Origin: VRUE01 sp963745915
GTDB lineage: Bacteria; Actinomycetota; Thermoleophilia; Solirubrobacterales; 70-9
Assembly (NCBI GenBank): GCA_963745915.1
Contig: CAVUZA010000002.1
Span: forward strand, 2,170,001-2,234,000
DNA: 64,000 bases
Direction: 5' to 3'
The notes under the pieces are model-generated. The model had not been told where the DNA came from and ran no database searches. It was given only the letters and a program-made list of their open reading frames with translations. Position 1 is the first letter of the stretch. Every line of letters begins with the position of its first letter. The translations under genes and the position numbers were made by a program. Shown piece by piece: positions 40,305 through 48,190 of this stretch.

Positions 40305-41036
40305 TCAGGGCGTATCGAGGCCCTCGCCGGGTCGGGTGAAGACGATCTCGGGGACGTGGCAGTTGCGCGAGGTGTGCAGCAGGAAGCGCACCGCCTCGCC
40401 GATGTCCTCGGGGCGGATCATCTCCTCGGCCGGCACCTGGCCCTTGGCGAACTCGGTCATCGGCGTGTCGACGAAGCCCGGCGCCAGCGCCGTGCACTGG
40501 ATGCCGGCGGCGCCCGCCTCGCGGTGGGTCGAGTTGGTGAAGTTGATCACCGCGGCCTTGGTCGCGGCGTAGATCGAGAGCCACGCCTGGCCCGCCTTGC
40601 CGGCGATCGAGGCGGTGTTGACGATCAGCGCCTTGCCGTGCTCGGCGCCGGCCTGCCTGAGCAGCGGCAGCCCCTCGCGGGTGCCGAGGATCAGCGCCCG
40701 CAGGTTCACCGCGAGCTGCATGTCGAGGTGCTTGGTCTGGATCTCCTCCATCGGCGCGCCGATCCCGACGCCGGCGTTGTTGACCAGCGCGTCGAGCCGC
40801 CCGTAGGCCTCGCGGTGCTTGGCGAAGACGCCGACCACGTCCTCCTCGTCGGTCATGTTGGCGGCGACGCTCAGCACCTCGAGCCCGGCGTCGCGCAACT
40901 CCCCGGCGGCCGCCTCGAGCTTGTCCGGCCGTCGCGCGGCGACCGTCAGCGCGTAGCCTTCCTCGCCGAGCACGCGGGCGATCGCCAGCCCGATCCCGCT
41001 CGACGCCCCGGTTATCAGCGCAGCCCGCTCAGCCAT
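40305..41036 (-). CDS. Short-chain dehydrogenase/reductase
   Basis: A 243-residue SDR. It has the nucleotide motif ITGASSGIGLAIA (residues 8-20), NNAGVGIGAPM, catalytic Ser in NTASIAGK and Tyr-x3-Lys in YAATKAAV. The residues after the second beta strand (AARRP) suggest NADP(H) preference. Substrate unknown. It lies directly upstream of the glycosyltransferase on the same strand, so the two may act on a common small molecule. Confidence 0.92.
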   Translation of the reverse strand: MAERAALITGASSGIGLAIARVLGEEGYALTVAARRPDKLEAAAGELRDAGLEVLSVAANMTDEEDVVGVFAKHREAYGRLDALVNNAGVGIGAPMEEIQTKHLDMQLAVNLRALILGTREGLPLLRQAGAEHGKALIVNTASIAGKAGQAWLSIYAATKAAVINFTNSTHREAGAAGIQCTALAPGFVDTPMTEFAKGQVPAEEMIRPEDIGEAVRFLLHTSRNCHVPEIVFTRPGEGLDTP

Positions 41037-41129
41037 CCCGTCCTCCTTCGGTCCTTTGCCGCGCCGAGCCTACCTCTCCGCCTTCGCTGAGCGCAGCCGG
41101 GCGGGCCGAGCGGCGGGCCGCTCCGTCAA

Positions 41130-41135
41130 TAAGAT
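41130..41135 (+). promoter_or_regulatory. -10 box of the lipoprotein gene
   Basis: TAAGAT ends 6 nt before the ATG at 41142. Leaderless pattern. Confidence 0.5.
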
Positions 41136-41141
41136 GCGCCG

Positions 41142-42233
41142 ATGCGCCTCCCCCGACCCACGGCCGCGCTCGCCTGCCTGCTCCTCGGCGCCGCTTTCGC
41201 GCTCGCCGGCTGTGGCGGCTCGGACTCGACCACCGGCTCGCCGTCTGGGGACGTGGCCAGCCGCCCGGCGCCGCCGAAGAGCGAGTTCCCCAGCGCCAAG
41301 GGCCTGACCCTCTCCGAAGTGCTCGAAGCCGAAGGGGCCGAACCGAGCACCCTGGTCGTCGCGCCCGCCGCGCGGACCTTCTACAAGGGCGAGAACCGCT
41401 ACCCGTTCGGCGTCTTCGAGCGCGACGGCACCCCCGTCCCCGACGCCGAAGTCGCCCTCTACTTCGCCTGGGTCCCGCCGCTGAAGACGGGCGCCGCCAA
41501 GCCCGGCGAAGAGGTCAGCCCCGGGGCCGCCCAGGCCAAACGCCGAGCCGAGACCCGCGCCCGCGAACAGCCCGCGGTCGGCCCCTTCCCGGCGGCGATC
41601 GAATCGCTGCAGACCAAGCCGGCCTTCCGCGCCCAGACGACCACCAGCGACCCCGACGCCGCGGTCGTCGTCTACTCGACCCAGATCGACTTCCCCAGCG
41701 ACGGCGAGTGGCGGATCGCCGCCCTGATTCGCCGCGACGGCGAGCTCTCCGCGACCCTGCTGCCGAGCGCCGACGTTGGCGCCTTCGCCCGCGTCCCCCG
41801 CGTCGGGCAGGAGGCGCCGAAGATCCACACGCCGACGGCGAGCGACGTCGGCGGCGACCTCTCCAAGGTCACCACCCGGGTCCCGCCCGACACCCAGAAC
41901 GCGGTCGACTACGCCGACGCGCTGGGCAGGGAACCGATAGTGCTGCTCTTCGCCACGCCCCAGTTCTGCGAAAGCCGCGTCTGCGGGCCGGTCGTCGACG
42001 TCGCCGAGCAGGTCAAGGAGTCCTACGGCGACAAGGCCGCCTTCATCCACATGGAGATCTACAACGACAACGACCCGGGCAAGGACGTGCGGCCCCAGGT
42101 GCGCGCCTTCCACCTGCCCAGCGAGCCCTGGCTGTTCGCGATCGACAGCGACGGGCGGATCGCCGCAGAGGTCGAGGGCGCCTTCGGGGTGGCGAAGCTG
42201 ACCTCAGTCGTGAAAGAGTTGACGGCGGAATGA
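41142..42233 (+). CDS. Lipoprotein with thioredoxin-like C-terminal domain
   Basis: A 363-residue exported lipoprotein. The N-terminus has a signal peptide with lipobox LAGC (Cys about residue 24). The C-terminal ~110 residues resemble a thioredoxin fold, with LLFATPQFCESRVCGPVVD (C-x4-C, wider than the classic CxxC) and WLFAIDSDGRIAAEVEGAFG. A middle region (residues 60-200) is not recognised. Similar proteins act in extracytoplasmic redox or cytochrome maturation. It overlaps the HPt gene by 4 bp (ATGA). Confidence 0.8.
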   Translation: MRLPRPTAALACLLLGAAFALAGCGGSDSTTGSPSGDVASRPAPPKSEFPSAKGLTLSEVLEAEGAEPSTLVVAPAARTFYKGENRYPFGVFERDGTPVPDAEVALYFAWVPPLKTGAAKPGEEVSPGAAQAKRRAETRAREQPAVGPFPAAIESLQTKPAFRAQTTTSDPDAAVVVYSTQIDFPSDGEWRIAALIRRDGELSATLLPSADVGAFARVPRVGQEAPKIHTPTASDVGGDLSKVTTRVPPDTQNAVDYADALGREPIVLLFATPQFCESRVCGPVVDVAEQVKESYGDKAAFIHMEIYNDNDPGKDVRPQVRAFHLPSEPWLFAIDSDGRIAAEVEGAFGVAKLTSVVKELTAE

Positions 42234-42595
42234 GCGAGAAAGCGATGTCCGACGCCGAGCTGCTGGAGTCCTTCGCCGCGGAGGCGAAGCGCCGCTGCGA
42301 CGTGATCGCCGCCGGCCTGGCGACCGAGACCACCGACTTCGAGACGATGCGGATGGAGGCCCACGCGCTCAAGGGCGCCGCCGGCGCGGTCGGCCTGCGC
42401 CGCCTCGCCGAGCTCGCCGGCCTGATGGAATCCGACCTCGACGAAGCGAAGAAGACCGGCACCATCCGCGGCGGCCGCACCCACCAGATCGCCGACGCCG
42501 CCAAGGCCCTCGCCGAAGGCGCCGCCGCCGCCGCCAAGGGCGAGGAGGAGCCCCCCGATGTCGGCCGCTCCCTCGCCCAGCTATTCAGCGCATAG
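42230..42595 (+). CDS. HPt (histidine phosphotransfer) domain protein
   Basis: A 121-residue single-domain protein. The phosphorylatable site is MEAHALKGAAGAVGLRRLAELA (His in H-x-L-K-G, about residue 43). The rest is a helical bundle plus an Ala/Lys-rich tail. It would relay phosphate between a hybrid kinase and a response regulator, but no kinase or regulator is nearby. Coupled to the lipoprotein gene through an ATGA overlap. Confidence 0.82.
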   Translation: MSEKAMSDAELLESFAAEAKRRCDVIAAGLATETTDFETMRMEAHALKGAAGAVGLRRLAELAGLMESDLDEAKKTGTIRGGRTHQIADAAKALAEGAAAAAKGEEEPPDVGRSLAQLFSA

Positions 42596-42614
42596 CGCTA
42601 CGCTCAGCGCCAAC

Positions 42615-42688
42615 GGGGCGGTAGCTCAGTTGGTCAGAGCAGCGGACTCATAATCCGTCGGTCGCTGGTTCGAGTCCAGCCCGCCCCA
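42615..42688 (+). tRNA. tRNA with CAT anticodon (Met elongator or Ile2)
   Basis: Acceptor GGGGCGG (42615-42621) pairs with CCGCCCC (42681-42687). Anticodon loop CTCATAA, anticodon CAT at 42649-42651, T-arm GCTGG-TTCGAGT-CCAGC. It is not an initiator by its D and anticodon stems. Elongator Met and TilS-modified Ile2 cannot be separated by sequence alone here. Its 3' 45 nt recur at 43470-43514. Confidence 0.92.
42644..42688 (+). repeat. 45-bp direct repeat, left copy (tRNA 3' part, putative attL)
   Basis: The 45 bp from the anticodon stem to the discriminator base of the CAT tRNA are identical to 43470-43514. Mismatches begin immediately on both sides. This matches integration into a tRNA that restores the gene. 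Confidence 0.85.
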
Positions 42689-42743
42689 CTTCGGAGCGAT
42701 CGGCTCGTTATGCCGGCGGGCGCTCGGATCGTCGTCGGGCTTG

Positions 42744-43010
42744 CTATGCGGTCGCTCCGGCGCGACGCCGGGCGTGCGCGTAGAGCGTCTCAGGCGCGAT
42801 GTCGGCTTCGTTGGGCCAGACGATCGTGCCGGCGTCGGGGTCGGTCCGCAACTGGCGGAAATACTCGGGGTCGCGCAGCGGCTCGAAGACTCCGCCGTAG
42901 TCGAGTAGGTAGGAGAGGTCGACATCGGCGCTCGTCGAATCCTCGAAGCGCACATGGACGGCATAGCCCTGCATGGGCTCAGCTTCGATCAGCATTGGCG
43001 TGCTTCTCAT
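42744..43010 (-). CDS. DUF2442 family protein
   Basis: An 88-residue protein with the DUF2442 pattern VHVRFEDSTSADVDLSYLLD, GGVFEPLRDPEYFRQLR and GTIVWPNEADIAPETLY. An ATG at 42995 is an alternative start. DUF2442 usually pairs with DUF4160 and is thought to be an antitoxin. Here the DUF4160 gene is 20 bp upstream on the same strand. Both lie inside the tRNA-bounded mini-element. Confidence 0.88.
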   Translation of the reverse strand: MRSTPMLIEAEPMQGYAVHVRFEDSTSADVDLSYLLDYGGVFEPLRDPEYFRQLRTDPDAGTIVWPNEADIAPETLYAHARRRAGATA

Positions 43011-43030
43011 GACCCTTGATGGTAGAGGGC

Positions 43031-43300
43031 CTACCCGAGCGGTTCAATCGGGTGGGGCGGCTGGTGGTCGCGAGCCAGGCTCCAATTGTCCAACAGCTCC
43101 TTCTGGTGCTCTTTCGCCCATTCGGTCACCAGCTTCCGCGCACGTCGAGGCAGTCCGCCCGCGATCAACTCGAGGCTGTCGATGTCGAACGAGGCCTCGT
43201 CGTCGCCGTAGGTGGCGTGGAAGTGGGGCCGACCCTCGTGCTGAGGCTCGTCGAAGTACATCCAGATCACGATCCCATAGAAGCTGCTGATCCTCGGCAT
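43031..43300 (-). CDS. DUF4160 family protein (probable toxin partner)
   Basis: An 89-residue protein; start ATG 43300 chosen since MPRISSFYGIVIWMYFDE is the family start, and an upstream frame to 43396 has no family signal. The HEGRPHFHATYGDDEASFDI and RARKLVTEWAKEHQKELLDNW motifs match DUF4160. With DUF2442 it forms a common toxin-antitoxin-like pair; which is toxin is inferred. Confidence 0.88.
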   Translation of the reverse strand: MPRISSFYGIVIWMYFDEPQHEGRPHFHATYGDDEASFDIDSLELIAGGLPRRARKLVTEWAKEHQKELLDNWSLARDHQPPHPIEPLG

Positions 43301-43469
43301 GAGGTTGAGTCTTTCAATAAAGCCGGACGAGGGGGCAGACAATGAGATTCGCCCTCCGCCCAAGAACTTGGTCCCGAAATTGGTCCCCGACTCCACCGGG
43401 TTCAGCCGAACTCCTTGGACGTGATCCGCCCGGTCAGGCCAGATTCGGCTCTATGGACGGCTTCCGGCG

Positions 43470-43514
43470 GGACTCATAATCCGTCGGTCGCTGGTTCGAG
43501 TCCAGCCCGCCCCA
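43470..43514 (+). repeat. 45-bp direct repeat, right copy (tRNA 3' fragment, putative attR)
   Basis: Identical to 42644-42688. It lacks the 5' half of the tRNA, so it is a fragment, as left by site-specific integration at a tRNA. The enclosed element is 826 bp and has no integrase of its own. Confidence 0.85.
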
Positions 43515-43551
43515 TTTGCACGGCTCGTGCAGAGGCGTGTACCATGGCGTG

Positions 43552-43812
43552 ATGGCTGCTTCTGCGAAGCGGATCAATGTCACCCTCGACGACGACCACG
43601 CGGCCAAGCTCGCGATGCTCGCCGAGAGAACGCACGTGCAGGAGGGAACGCTCGCTCGCTCGCTTCTCTCCACTGCCCTCGACGACGCCGACCCGGACGC
43701 GGCGCGCATCACCGAGATCCTCGATGCGATTCCCGGTGCCTGGCAGCGCACGCAGGAGGGTCTTGCCCAGGCCGCCCTCGGCGAGGGAATGCCGCTCGAT
43801 CAGCTGACCTGA
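43552..43812 (+). CDS. Antitoxin, ribbon-helix-helix (CopG-like)
   Basis: An 86-residue protein. ATG 43552 fits the RHH start AKRINVTLDDDHAAKLAMLAERTH, which carries the beta-strand IxVTLD and the two helices. The C-terminal helix EGLAQAALGEGMPLDQL is the likely toxin-binding part. It ends directly against the GTG of the toxin gene (TGAGTG). An upstream frame start at 43516 is less likely. It is 37 bp past the tRNA fragment. Confidence 0.85.
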   Translation: MAASAKRINVTLDDDHAAKLAMLAERTHVQEGTLARSLLSTALDDADPDAARITEILDAIPGAWQRTQEGLAQAALGEGMPLDQLT

Positions 43813-44106
43813 GTGACGCAGGTAATCGTCACCCCGCAGGCGCAGCGGGACGTAGACGCGGCTATCTCTACGCTCAACCTGCCGGACGACACCTGGACTC
43901 GGGTCGCTCGGTCGCTGAGAACGCTGGAGACGTTCCCGCTTGCAGGGGCCGAGCTGGGGGACCGCTGGGCGCCGACCCGTTTCGTGCTCGGTCCCTGGTC
44001 CTGGATGATCCTGCTCTACAGCTACGAGGCGTCGTCGGACGAGGTCTACGTGGTCGCGATGCACGACGGCCGCTCTGCGACCTCAGCCACGACAGCGCGG
44101 CGGTAG
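43813..44106 (+). CDS. RelE/ParE-family toxin
   Basis: A 97-residue plasmid-stabilisation-type toxin. Pattern VIVTPQAQRDVDAAISTL, FPLAGAELGDRWAPTRFVLG and the C-terminal EVYVVAMHDGRSAT match RelE/ParE folds. GTG start immediately follows the antitoxin stop, so they form one operon. Whether it cuts mRNA (RelE) or targets gyrase (ParE) is not visible. Confidence 0.87.
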   Translation: MTQVIVTPQAQRDVDAAISTLNLPDDTWTRVARSLRTLETFPLAGAELGDRWAPTRFVLGPWSWMILLYSYEASSDEVYVVAMHDGRSATSATTARR

Positions 44107-44234
44107 CTCCCGATGCAGGCGCCCAATCGCTGTCGCCACGGCGTGGTTCAAATGCCGTCCGGTTGGGCCCATGCGATGGGGACCGCGTTGCGTGACCAGA
44201 CGCCGGCCGACCTTGAAGACGCACAGGGGCCGGC

Positions 44235-45860
44235 CTAGGCGCTGGACCCTGCGAGCGGCTGCAGGCGGGTTTTCTGCACCCGGGCCAGCTTGCGGCGGAG
44301 GCGTCTGTAGTTGCGCTCCTCCAGCGGGGTGCGTTTGTGGCCCTTGCTGGCGAGGTTGCGGCGCTCGAGCGGGTCGCGTTTGAGGTCGTACATCTCCCAC
44401 TGCGGCCGCGCCCGCTGCTTCCTGTCCGGGTTCGCGTCGTAGTACTTGGCCAGCTTCCAGCGCGCCTCGCGGATGCTGACGATGTGGTTCGGCGGCTTCG
44501 GGTACGGGCCGTGCGGCTGGCCGGACTGGTAGTCGTCGTAGGTGAAGACGACGTAGTCCTGGGTCGGGCGCTTGGGGGTGGGGCGGAGGACGTGCTTGGA
44601 GTAGTCGACGCCCTCCCAGCTCGCCCGCGCCGACTTCGGCGCGTTGACGAGGTTGGCCAGGGTGGGCAGCAGGTCGACGTGGGAGACCAGCGCGTCGGAG
44701 CGGTGCGGTTTCGGATACAGCCGCGGGTTGGAGTAGACCATCGGCACCCGCACCGTCTCCTCGTAGAAGTTGAAGTTCTTCTGCCGCATTTCGCCGTGGG
44801 AGAGGCCCATCTCGCCATGGTCGGAGGTGCGGATGATCAGCGTGTCGTCCATCAACCCCGTCTCTTCGAGCTTCTCCATCACGTCGACCAGATAGCGATC
44901 GGATTTCTTCATCAGGTTGCCGTAGAAGTTGAGGTAGTTGCGCGCCCGCTCGGGGGTCTTGAGTTTGCCGCCGAGGGTGTTCATCAATTTGACGAATTCT
45001 CTCTGCACCGAGGGCTTGTCGAGGAGGTCTTCCTCGAAGGTCGGCGGCACCTCCATTTCCCCGTTCAACCAGAAGTCCCTATAGCCGGCTTCCCCGAACA
45101 CTTTCGGGTAGAAGAGGACGTCGTGCGGGTTGACCAGTGAGACGACCATGAAGAAGGGTTGCTCCTGCGCCGCCTCCGTGCCCAGGTACTGCAGCGCCCC
45201 TTCTTTGGCCCCGGAGCCCCTGTCCTCGATGAAGCGCCGGTCGTTCTTCGCCTTGCCACCGCCGGCCTGGTCGATTTCCTGGTTGGCGCCGGCGTCCGGC
45301 GGGTCCCAGCGATCGAAGCCGTACCTTTCGGCTTCGGCGGGTGTCGCTTCCTGGCCGTGCCTCGGCTTCGAGACGTGCCACTTGCCCTTGTAGACCACGT
45401 TGTAGCCGGCGGCCTTCATCACCGTGGCGATGTTCGGCATCACCTCGGGCAGCGGCATGTTGACCTGCGGGTTCTTCGGCAGGACCATTTTCTCCTCGAG
45501 CGTGTACTTGACCCCGTGCTGGGCCGGGAAGTAGCCGGTCATCATCGTCGCCCGTGACGGGGAGCACATGCAGGCGCTGGTGAAGGCTCGTTCGAAGCTG
45601 AGGCCGTGACGCCGCAGGCGGCGCATCCCCGGCAGGTTCCGGCGCAGCCAGTTCCGCGGGAAGTGCTGGATCGCCCGCTCCTGGTCGCTGAGGAAGAGGA
45701 TGATGTTCATCCCGGCGACGTTCCGTTTCGACTTCGGCGCGGCCAGCGCCCGCTCGACCCCGATTCCCTGCGAGAGCAGCGCCGCGGCGCCGGCCGCGGC
45801 GCCGGACCCGATCAGCTCCTTGCGCGTCAGACCGTCCGTCCCAGATCCCGAACCGCTCAT
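44235..45860 (-). CDS. Exported sulfatase
   Basis: A 541-residue type I sulfatase. ATG 45860 was chosen because GGAGGGG precedes it and it puts a signal sequence (LTRKELIGSGAAAGAAALL, twin-arginine-like with Arg-Lys) first. The active-site motif is C-S-P-S-R at Cys99, the residue converted to formylglycine, in SACMCSPSRATMMTG. Metal ligands are in LFLSDQE and RTSDHGEMGLSHGEM. The next gene upstream on the same strand is the formylglycine-generating enzyme, so maturation is encoded in the operon. Substrate unknown. Confidence 0.94.
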   Translation of the reverse strand: MSGSGSGTDGLTRKELIGSGAAAGAAALLSQGIGVERALAAPKSKRNVAGMNIILFLSDQERAIQHFPRNWLRRNLPGMRRLRRHGLSFERAFTSACMCSPSRATMMTGYFPAQHGVKYTLEEKMVLPKNPQVNMPLPEVMPNIATVMKAAGYNVVYKGKWHVSKPRHGQEATPAEAERYGFDRWDPPDAGANQEIDQAGGGKAKNDRRFIEDRGSGAKEGALQYLGTEAAQEQPFFMVVSLVNPHDVLFYPKVFGEAGYRDFWLNGEMEVPPTFEEDLLDKPSVQREFVKLMNTLGGKLKTPERARNYLNFYGNLMKKSDRYLVDVMEKLEETGLMDDTLIIRTSDHGEMGLSHGEMRQKNFNFYEETVRVPMVYSNPRLYPKPHRSDALVSHVDLLPTLANLVNAPKSARASWEGVDYSKHVLRPTPKRPTQDYVVFTYDDYQSGQPHGPYPKPPNHIVSIREARWKLAKYYDANPDRKQRARPQWEMYDLKRDPLERRNLASKGHKRTPLEERNYRRLRRKLARVQKTRLQPLAGSSA

Positions 45861-45932
45861 CCCGACCCCTCCTCCGTCGCCGATTCCAAAAGCGACGCGA
45901 CCATACAAAGCGAACCGGCGGACTCGGCGCTC

Positions 45933-46892
45933 CTACCGGGTCGAGTCGCGGGCGACGCGGAAGCCGAGGTTCCCGGTCGACCCATCCGCGCTGTTGGAGC
46001 TGCGCGCGTCGACCCGGTAGCGGTTGCAGTAGGAGGCGTGGCAGAGGTAGGAGCCACCGCGCATGACGAGCGGCCCGTCGCCCTCGCCCCCGCGGGGGTC
46101 GGCGCGCGGGCTCTCGGCGTAGCGGTTGCGGTCGAAGCGGTCGGCGGTCCATTCCCAGACGTTGCCGGTGACGTTGTGGAGCCCGAACCCGTTCGCCGGG
46201 AAGGCGGAGACCGGCGCGGTCCCGGCGTAGCCATCGGCGCAGGTGTTCTCGGCCGGGAAGGTGCCCTGGAAGACGTTCATCCGGTGCTCGCCGCCCGGTT
46301 CCAGCTCCTCGCCCCAGGGAAAGCGGCAGCCGGCCAGGCCGCCCCTGGCGCTGTACTCCCACTCCGCCTCGGTCGGCAGCCGCGTGCCGCTCCAGGCGCA
46401 GAAGGCGAGCGCGTCCTCCCAGGAGACGTGGACCACCGGGTGGTCGGACCGCTCCTCCCAGCCGCTCCCCTCGCCCTCCGGGTGCGCCCAGTCGGCGCCC
46501 TCCACCTGCCGCCACCAGGGAGCGGCGGCGACCGCGCGCGACGGCGCCGAGCCCTCGGGCAGGAAGCCGACGAAGACGAACGAGGAGCCGCAGCGCTCGG
46601 CCTCGGTGCGATGGCCGGTGGCGGCGGCGAAGGCCGCGAACTGCTCGTTGGTCACCGCGAAGCGCGAGATCGCGAAGGGGGAGAGCGCCACCTCGTGGGC
46701 GGGACCCTCGCCGTCGAGCGGGTAGCCGTATTCGCCGTTCGTCCCCATCGTGAACTCGCCGCCGTCGAGCTCGACCAGGTCGGCACCGACGAGGGCGGCG
46801 CCGTCGGCGGATCGGGCGGGCAACGCGGGCGGAGCGGGGCGGGTCCCCGGATCGCCGTTGCGGTCGCTCGGGGCGCAGCAAGGATCGGTCAC
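45933..46892 (-). CDS. Formylglycine-generating enzyme
   Basis: A 319-residue FGE-sulfatase domain protein. It contains GGEFTMGTNGEYGYPLDGEG, FAVTNEQFAAF, HVSWEDALAFCAWSG, RLPTEAEWEYSARGG and the C-terminal GGSYLCHASYCNRYR with the two copper-binding cysteines, followed by GNLGFR. It oxidises the sulfatase cysteine to formylglycine. It lies 72 bp upstream of the sulfatase on the same strand, so both are likely expressed together. Confidence 0.94.
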   Translation of the reverse strand: MTDPCCAPSDRNGDPGTRPAPPALPARSADGAALVGADLVELDGGEFTMGTNGEYGYPLDGEGPAHEVALSPFAISRFAVTNEQFAAFAAATGHRTEAERCGSSFVFVGFLPEGSAPSRAVAAAPWWRQVEGADWAHPEGEGSGWEERSDHPVVHVSWEDALAFCAWSGTRLPTEAEWEYSARGGLAGCRFPWGEELEPGGEHRMNVFQGTFPAENTCADGYAGTAPVSAFPANGFGLHNVTGNVWEWTADRFDRNRYAESPRADPRGGEGDGPLVMRGGSYLCHASYCNRYRVDARSSNSADGSTGNLGFRVARDSTR

Positions 46893-47000
46893 CCGCCCAG
46901 TCCATCAGATCGGCGCCGGCGCCCGGCCCGCTCGGGGCAGCTCCGCGCTATCGTTCCGCCGGCTGGTACTCCCGAGAAGAGCCGAGACGGAGGAGAAGGT

Positions 47001-47438
47001 TTGAGCGCCGAGCAGACCACCGAGATGGGACCCGTCGACTACCTGCTGATCGAGTGGCGGGACAAGCAGCCGAGCGGCGAGGCGGCCCCGCACCTGATCG
47101 ACCTCGTCGACCGCGGCCTGATCCGCATCCTCGACCTCGCCTTCATCGCCAAGGGCGCGGACGGCACGGTCGCCGCCATCGAGGTCTCCGACCTCGGCGA
47201 CAGCCCCTTCGCCGAGTTCGAGGGCGCCAGCGCCGGGCTGCTGACCGACGACGACGTCGCCCTCGCCGGCGACGTGCTCGAGGCCGGCACCTCGGCGGCG
47301 TTGGTCGTCTTCGAGAACAGCTGGGCCGCGCCGCTGGCCGGCGCCCTGCGCCGCTCCGGCGCCGAGCTGGTGGCCAGTGGCCGGATCCCGATCCAGGACC
47401 TCGAGGCCGCGCTCGACGCGGCCGAGGCCGACGAGTGA
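47001..47438 (+). CDS. DUF6325/DUF1269-type protein
   Basis: A 145-residue protein. TTG 47001 has GGAGAAGG just upstream; ATG 47025 in frame is the alternative and begins the family pattern MGPVDYLLIEW. IRILDLAFIAKGADGTVAAIEVSDLG and VFENSWAAPLAGALRRSGAELVA are the recognisable blocks. Function unknown. It forms an operon with the SHOCT protein (12 bp apart), as the two families commonly do. Confidence 0.8.
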   Translation: MSAEQTTEMGPVDYLLIEWRDKQPSGEAAPHLIDLVDRGLIRILDLAFIAKGADGTVAAIEVSDLGDSPFAEFEGASAGLLTDDDVALAGDVLEAGTSAALVVFENSWAAPLAGALRRSGAELVASGRIPIQDLEAALDAAEADE

Positions 47439-47450
47439 GGAGGTAGGCGA

Positions 47451-47732
47451 ATGCCGGGACTGATCAGGGGGATGGCGCGCACGGCGGTGATCGCCGGGAC
47501 CGCAACCGCGGTCAGCAATCGCGTCTCCAAACGCCAGGGCGAACGCTGGGCCCAGCAGGAAGGCGGGCTGCCGCAGGAAGCTCCGCCGCCGCCGCCCGCG
47601 CAGCCCGCGCCTCAGGCCGGGGGAGAGGCCTCGACGATCGACCAGCTCAAGCAGCTCGGCGAGCTCAAAGACCAGGGGATACTCACCGAGGAGGAGTTCG
47701 CCGCCCAGAAGGCCAAGCTCCTCGGCCAGTAG
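47451..47732 (+). CDS. SHOCT-domain protein
   Basis: A 93-residue protein. The N-terminus (MPGLIRGMARTAVIAGTATAV) is hydrophobic and basic, then a Pro-rich linker (PPPPPAQPAPQAGG), then a SHOCT helix pair QLKQLGELKDQGILTEEEFAAQKAKLL. SHOCT is an oligomerisation tail. It belongs with the DUF6325 gene just upstream. Confidence 0.85.
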   Translation: MPGLIRGMARTAVIAGTATAVSNRVSKRQGERWAQQEGGLPQEAPPPPPAQPAPQAGGEASTIDQLKQLGELKDQGILTEEEFAAQKAKLLGQ

Positions 47733-47742
47733 GGGCGCGCCG

Positions 47743-48129
47743 GTGGACTCCCCAGCCGAGCCGGAGCGGCTCAACGCCGACGGCTTCGGCGCCTTTGACG
47801 GCCGCGCCGACGACGGCAAGCCGGTGGTGATGCTCAACCTGCTCCGCTTCAAGCCCGACGGAGGCCGCGAGCGCTACGCCGAGTACGCCGCCGCGGTGGC
47901 GCCGATGGTCGAGCGGCTCGGCGGTCGCTTCGTCTTCGCCGGCGAGCCCGCCACGGCGCTGCTCGGCGAGGAGTCGTGGGACCTGGTCGCCCTGGTCGAA
48001 TACCCGACCCGCCGCGCCTTCCTCGAGATGATCGCCTCCGAGGAGTACCGCGCCGTCGGCCACCTGCGCACCGAGGCCCTGCTCGCCGGCGAGCTGCACC
48101 CGATGGACCCGGCCGCCGCCGCGCCCTGA
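47743..48129 (+). CDS. DUF1330 family protein
   Basis: A 128-residue single-domain protein of the ferredoxin-like DUF1330 family. Blocks: KPVVMLNLLRFKPDGGRERYAEYAAAV, FVFAGEPATALLG and ALVEYPTRRAFLEMIASEEY. GTG start 47743, 10 bp after the SHOCT gene. Members are small dimeric alpha/beta barrels, some with monooxygenase-like folds; function unknown. Confidence 0.85.
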   Translation: MDSPAEPERLNADGFGAFDGRADDGKPVVMLNLLRFKPDGGRERYAEYAAAVAPMVERLGGRFVFAGEPATALLGEESWDLVALVEYPTRRAFLEMIASEEYRAVGHLRTEALLAGELHPMDPAAAAP

Positions 48130-48190
48130 GTTCCTCTCGGCGCCGCGGGTCGTTGCGACGAGGGTAGCGCTGGCGCGGTCTTGCGAGCGG

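Noticed and set aside
44107..44234. tRNA-like T-arm (GGTTCAAAT) near 44147
   Set aside because: No pairing acceptor or anticodon arm can be built; probably chance.
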